Below, one piece after another: positions 1 through 5,203 of a stretch of 5,203 bases of DNA. This stretch comes from Actinomycetota bacterium (GTDB lineage: Bacteria > Actinomycetota > Thermoleophilia > Solirubrobacterales > 70-9), in contig VAYK01000026.1 in assembly GCA_005884985.1 (NCBI GenBank), forward strand, positions 1-5,203, in the 5' to 3' direction. The notes under the pieces are model-generated. The model searched no databases. It was not told the origin of the DNA and saw nothing but the letters and a program-made list of their open reading frames with translations. A program made the translations under genes and the position numbers. Each line of letters opens with the position of its first letter. The stretch's first letter is position 1.

Positions 1-849
1 GCCGGAGGCGTGGAGCTGGACGTTGACGCGGCGCGCGATGCGGTCGAACGGCTGGGGGCGGGGCTCCAGCTCAGCGGACTGGAGACAGCTGAGGGGATCG
101 TCCGGGTCGCCAACCAGGAGATGGTTCGAACGCTTCGGGTGGTCACCGTCGAGCGCGGCGTCGACCCACGCGGCTTCGCCCTGATGCCGTTCGGCGGCGC
201 GGGGCCGATGCACGCCGCGGCACTCGCCGAGGAGCTGGGCATGGAGCGGATCCTCTGCCCCCGCGCGAGCGGCGTTCTCTCGGCGCTCGGCCTGATCGCC
301 TCCGAGCGGCGCCGAGACACCGCGAGGACAGTGCTCCTCAGCGGAGACGACCTGACCGCCGAGCGGATCGCCTCCGAGGTCGAGGAGCTGCGGGAGTCGA
401 TCGGGGCGGGACTCGAGGAAGCCGAGCCCGAGGCCACCTACGAGCTTCGCTACCGGGGCCAGGCGTTCGAGCTGGGCGTTCCTGGGCCGCCACGGCCCGA
501 CCCCGCGGACCTGGCGGAGCGATTCGCCGCCGAGCACGAGCGCCGCTACGGCTACCGGGACCCCGACGCCGAGGTAGAGCTGGTCAACGTGCGCCTGGCA
601 CTGGTCGTCACCGCGCCGGCCCCGGAGCCCGTGGCGGCGCCGGCGGGGCGCCTGGAGCGCTCCGGGCGACCGGCGCGCTTCGGCAGCGCGTGGATCGAGG
701 CGGAGGTGCTGCGCGGCGAGCCCGAGGCGGGCACCGCGGCGGCCGGGCCGTGCATGTTCGAGCTGCCGGAGGCGACGCTGGTCCTGCCGCCGGGCTGGCG
801 CGCGGAGGTGGACGGGCGGGGCACCATCGTGGGAGCGCGCGAGCGATGA
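1..849 (+). CDS. hyuA: Hydantoinase A / 5-oxoprolinase family subunit, C-terminal part (5' end outside window)
   Basis: The reading frame is open from the first base and ends at TGA 847-849, giving 282 visible residues. Family members are about 650-700 residues, so the N-terminal half, including the nucleotide-binding region, lies upstream. Visible family signatures, counted from the first window codon, are the segment LSGLETAEGIVRVANQEM at about 24-41, the glycine-rich FGGAGPMH at 64-71, YGYRDPDAEVELVNVRL from 183, and a C-terminal beta-rich tail starting FELPEATLVLPPGW near 253. HyuA-type proteins carry the ATP-dependent half of N-methylhydantoinases, 5-oxoprolinases and acetone/acetophenone carboxylases, working in the cytoplasm with a HyuB partner. 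The stop overlaps the hyuB start by four bases, so the two are co-translated. The substrate cannot be told from sequence alone, and hyuA here is a family name, not a claim of hydantoin use. No frameshift was seen. Confidence 0.93.
   Translation, partial: AGGVELDVDAARDAVERLGAGLQLSGLETAEGIVRVANQEMVRTLRVVTVERGVDPRGFALMPFGGAGPMHAAALAEELGMERILCPRASGVLSALGLIASERRRDTARTVLLSGDDLTAERIASEVEELRESIGAGLEEAEPEATYELRYRGQAFELGVPGPPRPDPADLAERFAAEHERRYGYRDPDAEVELVNVRLALVVTAPAPEPVAAPAGRLERSGRPARFGSAWIEAEVLRGEPEAGTAAAGPCMFELPEATLVLPPGWRAEVDGRGTIVGARER
831..835 (+). promoter_or_regulatory. Candidate ribosome binding site for hyuB
   Basis: GGGAG lies inside the end of hyuA, 10 bases before the ATG at 846. It is a little far but acceptable. 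With the ATGA overlap it supports this start over any upstream in-frame codon. Re-initiation by ribosomes finishing hyuA is an equally good explanation. Confidence 0.4.
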
Positions 850-2420
850 GGCCGCGACTTGACCCGGTCACGCTCCAGGTCCTGGTCGGCGCGTTGCGAG
901 CCGCCTGCGAGGAGATGGGCGCGGTGCTCGTGCGCGCTGCCCACTCGGCAAACATCAAGGAGCGCCGCGACTGCTCGACGGCGCTGTTCGACGCTGCCGG
1001 GGAGCTGGTGATGCAGGCGGAGCAAATCCCCGTCCACCTCGGCTCGATGCCCGACGCGGTCGCCGCCGTGCTCGGCGAGGAGCAGCGGCCCGGCGACGTG
1101 TGGATCCTCAACGACCCATACCAGGGGGGCACTCACCTGCCCGACATCACCCTGATCTCGCCGATCTTCACCGACGAGGAGCTGCTCGGCTTCGCCGCCA
1201 GCCGCGCCCATCACGCGGACGTCGGCGGACCGACCCCGGCAGGGATGCCGGCCCGCTCCACCCGGCTCGAGGACGAGGGCGTGGTGATCCCGCCCACCCG
1301 CGCCAACGACGATCGGCTGGCGCGCCTGGCCGCCGAGATGCGCAACCCGCCGCAGCGCCTCGCCGATTTGCGAGCCCAGCGAGCCGCCAACCTGACCGGC
1401 GAGCGTCGCCTGCTCGAGCTGGCCGGCAAGCACGGGCTCGAGGTGCTTCGCTCCGGGATGGCGGAGATCCTCGACTACGCCGAGCGCCGCACGCGCGCGG
1501 CGCTCGCCGAGCTGCCCGACGGCGCCTACGAGGCAGAGGACCTGATGGAGGACGACGCCGTCGGCGAGCCGCGCGACATCCGGCTGAGGGTCACGGCGAC
1601 GATCGACGGTCAGCGCCTGACGCTCGACTTCACCGGCACCGATTCACAGGTCGCCGGCAACCTCAATTGCCCCCTGCCGGTCACCAAGTCGGCCTCCTTC
1701 TTCGCCGTCCGCGTGCTCACTGACCCCGACGCGCCCCCCTCTGCCGGCGCCTTCCGTCCGGTCGAGGTGATCGCTCCCGAGGGCTGTCTGCTGCACGCGC
1801 GGCCGCCCGCCGCGGTCGCCGCCGGCAACGTGGAGACGTCCAGCCGGGTGGCCGACCTGGTGATCGAGGCCCTCGCGGGCGCGACGCCGGCGCCCGCCCA
1901 GGGCCAGGGGACGATGAACAACCTGACCCTGGCCAGCAAGGGATCTGGGCGCGGAGCCGAACGGCGACGCGACAGGCAGGTGGCGGGCGATTGGACCTAC
2001 TACGAGACAGTCGGCGGCGGCCAGGGCGCCTGCCCCGACGCCGACGGGCCGAGCGCCATCCACGTGGCCATGTCGAACACCCTCAACACGCCGGTCGAGG
2101 CTCTGGAGGCCGAGTTCCCGCTTCGTGTGCGCGAGCTGTCCGTACGCAGGGGCAGCGGAGGCGCCGGGCGGCACCGCGGCGGCGACGGGATCGTGCGCGA
2201 GTTAGAGGCCCTCGCCCCGATGAGCTTCACCCTGATCGCCGAGCGCCGCCGCCACGCCCCCCGAGGGCGCGACGGCGGCGCCGACGGCAAACCCGGCCGC
2301 AACCTGCTGAACGGCGAGCCCCTGCCCTCGAAGGCGGCGGGGGAGCTCCGCGCCGGCGACCGGCTCCGGGTCGAGACTCCCGGCGGCGGGGGGTTCGGTC
2401 AGGCAGCCGGCGGCCGCTAG
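846..2420 (+). CDS. hyuB: Hydantoinase B / 5-oxoprolinase family subunit
   Basis: A complete gene of 524 residues, close to the usual HyuB length. The ATG at 846 shares ATGA with the hyuA stop. The frame is open further upstream, but the family start (RLDPVTLQVL) follows this Met directly. Signatures are NDPYQGGTHLPD from residue 89, HHADVGG at 122-128, DFTGT from 261, NLNCPLPVTKSA from 272, QGTMNN at 354-359, YYETVGGGQGA at 385-395, HVAMSNTLNTP from 406 and PGGGGFG at 512-518. The Asp/His residues in the first two motifs are likely metal or active-site ligands, inferred from conservation. HyuB supplies the catalytic half that acts with ATP-using HyuA on cyclic amides or in carboxylation; the substrate is unknown. 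Oddity: about 20 basic, low-complexity residues (363-382, with a run of Arg) sit between the MNN and YYET motifs, where relatives as I recall them have only a few residues. The reading frame is intact across it. Confidence 0.95.
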   Translation: MRPRLDPVTLQVLVGALRAACEEMGAVLVRAAHSANIKERRDCSTALFDAAGELVMQAEQIPVHLGSMPDAVAAVLGEEQRPGDVWILNDPYQGGTHLPDITLISPIFTDEELLGFAASRAHHADVGGPTPAGMPARSTRLEDEGVVIPPTRANDDRLARLAAEMRNPPQRLADLRAQRAANLTGERRLLELAGKHGLEVLRSGMAEILDYAERRTRAALAELPDGAYEAEDLMEDDAVGEPRDIRLRVTATIDGQRLTLDFTGTDSQVAGNLNCPLPVTKSASFFAVRVLTDPDAPPSAGAFRPVEVIAPEGCLLHARPPAAVAAGNVETSSRVADLVIEALAGATPAPAQGQGTMNNLTLASKGSGRGAERRRDRQVAGDWTYYETVGGGQGACPDADGPSAIHVAMSNTLNTPVEALEAEFPLRVRELSVRRGSGGAGRHRGGDGIVRELEALAPMSFTLIAERRRHAPRGRDGGADGKPGRNLLNGEPLPSKAAGELRAGDRLRVETPGGGGFGQAAGGR

Positions 2421-2432
2421 CCAGCCCCGCCA

Positions 2433-2473
2433 GTGGGCCGAAAACCGCATATAGCCGCCATTATTCGGACCAC
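2433..2473. terminator. Imperfect inverted repeat between convergent genes; possible shared terminator
   Basis: GTGGGCCGAA (2433-2442) pairs with TTCGGACCAC (2464-2473) in a 10-base stem with one internal mismatch and a 21-base loop. It sits in the 61-base gap between the ends of hyuB and the anti-sigma gene, where a bidirectional terminator would be expected. There is no T-tract on either side and the loop is long, so intrinsic termination is doubtful. Nothing else recognisable lies in this gap. Confidence 0.25.
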
Positions 2474-2481
2474 CTCGCGGT

Positions 2482-2730
2482 CTAGCGCCAGCCTCGAAAG
2501 GCCTCCAGCAGGGTTCGCTCTGCCTCCGCGGAAAGCGACTCCGGTGGCAGATGGCCGAGGGCGCGAATCGTCTCGCGCATCTGGTCGAGATAGGCCTGGC
2601 AGCCGTCGCACCCGGCCAGGTGCCGTTCGAAGCGGCCGCGGTCCTCGGTGGGCAGGGTGTCCTCGAGGTACTCGGTGATCACGTCGACCAGTTCCTTGCA
2701 GCTCATCTTCGGCGTTTCGACTTCGTTCAT
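2482..2730 (-). CDS. Soluble zinc-binding (ZAS-type) anti-sigma factor
   Basis: 82 residues. It carries the ZAS signature with Cys11, then His37-x3-Cys41-x2-Cys44 (HLAGCDGC), followed by an amphipathic C-terminal helix region. No membrane segment is visible, so it resembles the short cytoplasmic RsrA-like regulators rather than membrane-anchored ones. Such proteins bind and silence their cognate ECF sigma factor and release it when the signal arrives; in RsrA the signal is thiol oxidation with zinc loss. Its ATG overlaps the sigma factor stop as ATGA, which would keep the two proteins in a fixed ratio, and the target is therefore almost certainly the adjacent sigma. A second Met at residue 9 (MSCKELV) is a possible start that keeps all zinc ligands, but the overlap favours the first. 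The signal sensed is unknown; redox sensing is an inference from the cysteines. Confidence 0.88.
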   Translation of the reverse strand: MNEVETPKMSCKELVDVITEYLEDTLPTEDRGRFERHLAGCDGCQAYLDQMRETIRALGHLPPESLSAEAERTLLEAFRGWR

Positions 2731-3470
2731 CGCCCCAGCTCGTCGGCCTCGAAATGGCGCTCCAGCGCCGCGCGGACCTTGGATCGCGCCCGATGGAGGA
2801 GCACTCGCTGATTGGTCTCGCTAAGGCCCAGGGCGTTGCGCGTCTCCGCGGCCGACCAGCCGCTGATGTCGCGCAGGGCGATCACCTCGCGCTGCCGGAT
2901 GGGGAGCTTCGCGATCGCCTCCAGCAGCACCCGGCGCGCTTCCTCGGTGCTGAGGCGCTCCTCGGGCGAGTCCCACTCGGCGGGCGGGCGGGCCCAATGG
3001 CCGGGGTAGGAATCGTGAACGGACTGGAAGCGGTCGGGCGAGACGACGGGCTCGTCGCGCCCCTCCTCCGCGCGGCGCCGCAGGAACGAGAACGGAAGCA
3101 CGCGGCGCTCGCGCTGGCCGCGGGTGCGCGCGTTGTTGAGCAGGATGCTGGCGATCCAGGTCCGCAGCGAGGAGCGGCCCTCGAAGCGGTCGATCCCGTT
3201 CAGGACGGCGAGCCAGGTGTCCTGAACCACCTCCTCGGCGATCGCCCGACTGGGCACGTGCATGAGGGCGAGCCGCATCAGGAATGGCCCGTGCTCTTCG
3301 ACCAGCTTCCTGAACGCGTCCTCGTCGCCGCGTCGCAGAGCGGCTACCAGCCTCTCGACGTTCGCAGCCCGCGTCGATCCGTCGGGCCCGCCGCCGGTCG
3401 AGGCTTCCTGCTCCCCCATCGATGGCGATTGTTTCACGCCCACTTTGGCGGCGCCGCGCACCGGTGCCAA
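2727..3470 (-). CDS. ECF (extracytoplasmic function) RNA polymerase sigma factor
   Basis: 247 residues from a TTG start, or 230 from the ATG at 3419. Sigma region 2 spans about residues 52-123, with the promoter-melting and core-binding segment around EEVVQDTWLAVLNGIDRFEGRSS cut here to its key points: QDTW at 83-86, RFEGRS at 95-100 and the TWIASILLNNAR helix at 104-115. Region 4 spans about 179-236, with LPIRQREVIALRD at 189-201 and a helix-turn-helix across GWSAAETRNALGLS. Regions 1.1 and 3 are absent, as in ECF sigmas. It directs RNA polymerase to a stress or signal regulon and is held by the overlapping downstream anti-sigma. The linker between the two sigma domains is long (about 55 residues, 124-178) and contains aromatic, Pro-rich SYPGHWARPPAEW at 154-166. 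The start is uncertain. TTG has a well-spaced GAGG upstream, the ATG has no clear ribosome site, and both keep the full sigma core. The regulon and any autoregulation cannot be read from this window. Confidence 0.93.
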   Translation of the reverse strand: MAPVRGAAKVGVKQSPSMGEQEASTGGGPDGSTRAANVERLVAALRRGDEDAFRKLVEEHGPFLMRLALMHVPSRAIAEEVVQDTWLAVLNGIDRFEGRSSLRTWIASILLNNARTRGQRERRVLPFSFLRRRAEEGRDEPVVSPDRFQSVHDSYPGHWARPPAEWDSPEERLSTEEARRVLLEAIAKLPIRQREVIALRDISGWSAAETRNALGLSETNQRVLLHRARSKVRAALERHFEADELGR

Positions 3471-3476
3471 CCCGAG

Positions 3477-3480
3477 CCTC
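3477..3480 (-). promoter_or_regulatory. Candidate ribosome binding site deciding the sigma factor start
   Basis: On the minus strand GAGG is followed by a six-base spacer (CTCGGG) and then TTG at 3470-3468. No comparable purine-rich site precedes the in-frame ATG at 3419, so this short site is the main support for the longer TTG-started product. Confidence 0.4.
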
Positions 3481-3542
3481 GGGCGGCGCTCAACGCCTAG
3501 CTACTGGAGTTCCTGGACGAAGTCGCAACATAGCGCACAAAG

Positions 3543-3571
3543 TTGGCGTTTTCACTTCGCTCCTCTAAAAT
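3543..3571 (+). promoter_or_regulatory. Candidate housekeeping (sigma70-type) promoter for the DUF1802-DUF1152 unit
   Basis: TTGGCG (3543-3548, four of six to TTGACA) and TAAAAT (3566-3571, five of six to TATAAT) are separated by exactly 17 bases. The site lies in a locally AT-richer patch of an otherwise GC-rich window and reads toward the gene at 3655. Predicted transcription start is about 3577-3580, leaving a leader of about 75 bases. This is the best promoter-like match I found in the 184-base divergent gap. No comparably good promoter was found for the leftward sigma gene. Confidence 0.55.
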
Positions 3572-3580
3572 GATGCGCCC

Positions 3581-3619
3581 GAGCCGGCAACAAGCGCCCA
3601 CTACGGGCAACACCGGCTC
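3581..3619 (+). other. Nested hairpin in the predicted 5' leader of the DUF1802 gene
   Basis: GAGCCGG (3581-3587) is perfectly complementary to CCGGCTC (3613-3619). Inside it, GCCC (3596-3599) can pair with GGGC (3605-3608) around a five-base loop, leaving an unequal internal loop of 8 and 4 bases. The related strings GGCAACA and GGGCAACA flank the inner stem. The structure would begin within a few bases of the predicted transcript 5' end and stop about 35 bases before the ATG. It could stabilise the message, tune translation or be a protein site on DNA. It matches no riboswitch or leader class that I recognise. Confidence 0.35.
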
Positions 3620-3654
3620 CGGAAGCTCGCATTCCACAATTCGATCAAGTACTG

Positions 3655-4284
3655 ATGCCTATTGCCTTCAAAGAATGGGCTGTTACGGTGCGCGCCCTCG
3701 CTGAGGGTGAGCAGCTCGTCACCCTGCGCAAGGGCGGGATCCGCGAGGAGAACAGGCACTTCGAGGTCGAGCACGACCGCTTCTTCCTCTACCCGACGTT
3801 CGATCACCAGCGCAACGACCTGGTGCGCGAGTCGCACCACCCCGAGTTGCGGCGCGCCCTCGAGGAGGGCGTGTGGCCCGATGAGGAGCCGCCACCGCGG
3901 GCGCTGCTCCAGGACGGCGGCATCCCGCAGCCCGACCGGGTGCGGATCCGCTCCTGGGCCGAGGTCGCCGATCACTTCGAGACCTCCGACCCACGCATCG
4001 TCGACAGCCTCTCCCCGTTCCACGTCTGGACTCAGGACTACGCGCACAAGCGGCTGAGCTGGAAGCCGCGCCACCCGATCCACGTGCTGCTGCTGCGGGT
4101 CCACCGGATCCCGCGGCCGGTCACGGTGCGCGTCCGGGACGAGTACCACGGGTGCCGCTCCTGGGTGGAGATCGACCGCGAGCTCCCCTTCGAGGGCACA
4201 CCGGTGATGGCGGATGAGGAGTTCGTGCGGGCCACCGCCGAGATCCGCGACATCTGCGGCGAGACCGAGCCCGTCCCCGCCTGA
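3655..4284 (+). CDS. DUF1802 family protein, function unknown
   Basis: 209 residues. The start IAFKEWAVTVRAL, then LRKGGIREEN from about residue 24 and FEVEHDRFFLYPTFDHQ at 36-52, are the hallmark of the DUF1802 family, which has a conserved RKGGI motif. Further conserved-looking parts are HVWTQDYAHKRLSWKPRHP from 123 and a C-terminal CRSWVEI at 167-173. There is no signal peptide or membrane segment, so it should be cytoplasmic. The family's biochemical role is not established. I recall that some members are fused to restriction-endonuclease-like domains, which hints at nucleic-acid work, but no such domain is present here. The ATG at 3655 is chosen because the family motif starts immediately after it; no strong ribosome site precedes it. 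A candidate promoter lies about 85 bases upstream, and the stop overlaps the next gene's proposed CTG start. Confidence 0.85.
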   Translation: MPIAFKEWAVTVRALAEGEQLVTLRKGGIREENRHFEVEHDRFFLYPTFDHQRNDLVRESHHPELRRALEEGVWPDEEPPPRALLQDGGIPQPDRVRIRSWAEVADHFETSDPRIVDSLSPFHVWTQDYAHKRLSWKPRHPIHVLLLRVHRIPRPVTVRVRDEYHGCRSWVEIDRELPFEGTPVMADEEFVRATAEIRDICGETEPVPA

Positions 4285-5203
4285 CAATCCCTCCCCGCAA
4301 CGACTTCGCGGCAGTCGTCCGCGCAGCCCGGCGCGTGCTCGTGCTCGGGATCGGAGGCGGCGGCGACGTGGTCGGGGCGCTCGCGGTCGCACGGCTGTGC
4401 GAGTCGCTTGGCACCCCGTTCGTTCTCGGCGGGGTCGCCTGGGAGCGGATCCCGATCGATCCACATCCCGGACCGCGCACGGTGGCCGAGATTCGCGGTG
4501 GCCGGCCGCTCGGCGATGCGGCCGTGCTCGCCGGGCCCGACACCGGCACGCCGGAGGGAGTGTCGTTCGCCGAGGCGGGGATGGCGGCCCACCTCGGTAC
4601 CGAGACCGTGCTGGTCGACGTGAGCGGCGGGACGGCCGGCGCGGCCGCCGGGATCGCGACCGCCGTGGGACAGCTGGACTGCGACCTGCTGGTGTGCGTC
4701 GACGTCGGCGGCGACGTGCTCGCCCGCGGCGGCGAGCCCGGGCTCGCGAGCCCGTTGTGCGACGCGGTGATGGTCGCCGCCGCCCTGCGGGTCGCCGGCT
4801 GGGTCAAGCCGCTGCTGGCGGTGATCGGACCGGGTTGCGACGGCGAGCTGACCGCGGCGGAGGTGCTCGAGCGGGTCGCCCGGCTGGCGCGCGCGGGTGC
4901 CTGGCTGGGCGCCTGGGGGCTGACGCCGCAGGTCGCCGACGAGCTCGACGCCGCCACGACCCTGGTGCCGACGGAGGCCAGCCTGCAGGTCGTCCGCTGT
5001 GCGCGCGGAGAGGTGGGCGACGCCTACATCCGCGGCGGCCGGCGTCGCGTGGAGCTGGGACCTCTGGGGGCGTTGGCCTTCGTCTTCGACCCCGTCGCCG
5101 CGCCGTCCGAGACACTTCCCCTGGCCCACGCGGTGACCGCAGCCGAGAGCATCGAAGAGGGCCGCGCCGCCCTCGCCGCTCGCGGCATCTACACCGAGCT
5201 GGA
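4281..5203 (+). CDS. DUF1152 family protein, function unknown (3' end outside window)
   Basis: The frame is open from 4218 to the right edge; from the CTG at 4281 it gives 307 residues with no stop. It matches the DUF1152 family: the nucleotide-loop-like VLVLGIGGGGDVVGAL from residue 19, VDVSGGTAG from 112, and VDVGGDVLARGGEPGLASPL from 140. The glycine-rich strand-loop at the N-terminus suggests a Rossmann-like nucleotide- or cofactor-binding fold, but no reaction is known to me. Length and the ending YTELE suggest only a short tail is missing. There is no in-frame ATG between the upstream stop (4215-4217) and the GGGGD motif. CTG at 4281 would share CTGA with the DUF1802 stop and gives a natural N-terminus (MTIPPRNDFAAVVRAARR). 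GTG at 4335 is the alternative but leaves almost nothing before the first strand. Family call is firm; the start is not. Confidence 0.85.
   Translation, partial: MTIPPRNDFAAVVRAARRVLVLGIGGGGDVVGALAVARLCESLGTPFVLGGVAWERIPIDPHPGPRTVAEIRGGRPLGDAAVLAGPDTGTPEGVSFAEAGMAAHLGTETVLVDVSGGTAGAAAGIATAVGQLDCDLLVCVDVGGDVLARGGEPGLASPLCDAVMVAAALRVAGWVKPLLAVIGPGCDGELTAAEVLERVARLARAGAWLGAWGLTPQVADELDAATTLVPTEASLQVVRCARGEVGDAYIRGGRRRVELGPLGALAFVFDPVAAPSETLPLAHAVTAAESIEEGRAALAARGIYTEL

Noticed and set aside
552..1433. Minus-strand open frame of 293 codons across the hyuA-hyuB junction
   Set aside because: It spans two conserved genes and their overlap in antisense, and its composition is that of a shadow frame.
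846..2420. HyuB starting further upstream at 690, where the frame is already open
   Set aside because: The extra residues are Arg/Gly-rich read-through of hyuA in another frame, and family similarity begins right after the ATG at 846.
2754..3500. Plus-strand open frame of 248 codons opposite the sigma factor
   Set aside because: The minus strand encodes clear sigma regions 2 and 4; this frame has no domain-like pattern.
3492..3513. GGAAC (minus strand, 3513-3509) followed by GTT (3494-3492), resembling an ECF-type autoregulated promoter for the sigma gene
   Set aside because: The spacing between the two elements is only 14 bases, shorter than the usual 16-18 for ECF promoters, and both parts are very short, so chance is likely.
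3621..3635. Small GGAA/TTCC hairpin upstream of the DUF1802 start
   Set aside because: A 4-bp stem with a 7-base loop is too weak to claim as a structure.
3601..4464. Minus-strand open frame of 287 codons across the DUF1802 gene and its leader
   Set aside because: It is the mirror of a recognised family gene, crosses the candidate promoter leader and has no family-like motif.
4038..5129. Long minus-strand open frame of 363 codons opposite the DUF1152 gene
   Set aside because: It is Arg/Gly/Pro/Ala-rich with no recognisable domain and lies antisense to a clear protein family. Stop-free antisense frames are expected in GC-rich coding DNA.

Overview
This is a GC-rich bacterial window with short or overlapping gene junctions, frequent GTG/TTG/CTG codons and a soluble zinc-type anti-sigma partner. 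Together with the hydantoinase/oxoprolinase pair, these point to an actinobacterium. A Thermoleophilia/Solirubrobacterales-like lineage is my best guess, from protein flavour rather than any marker gene. The content is chromosomal and housekeeping/accessory in style. I see no RNA gene, CRISPR array, insertion sequence, integrase or attachment site.

Layout. (1) Positions 1-2420, plus strand: the 3' end of a hydantoinase A/5-oxoprolinase-type gene (hyuA) runs into a complete hydantoinase B gene (hyuB) through a 4-base ATGA overlap. The two products normally form one ATP-dependent amidohydrolase or carboxylase-type enzyme. (2) Positions 2421-2481: a short gap between convergent genes with one imperfect inverted repeat. 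(3) Positions 2482-3470, minus strand: an ECF sigma factor followed, again through an ATGA overlap, by an 82-residue zinc-binding anti-sigma factor. This is a self-contained stress or surface-signal switch whose regulon is not visible. (4) Positions 3471-3654: a divergent intergenic region. It holds a good candidate housekeeping promoter reading right (TTGGCG-17-TAAAAT) and, just after its predicted transcription start, a nested hairpin in the leader. (5) Positions 3655-5203, plus strand: a DUF1802-family gene, then a DUF1152-family gene that runs off the right edge. The DUF1152 gene has no ATG, and its best start is a CTG overlapping the DUF1802 stop codon (CTGA). It is easy to miss with simple gene finding.

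How the genes work together. Three consecutive two-gene units are each joined by a 4-base stop/start overlap, which implies tight co-translation of each pair. The first two pairs are known partner sets (HyuA-HyuB, sigma-anti-sigma). By analogy, the DUF1802-DUF1152 pair may be a functional pair of unknown role, and it is the least explained content of the window. I did not find strong evidence of a wholly new multi-gene system.
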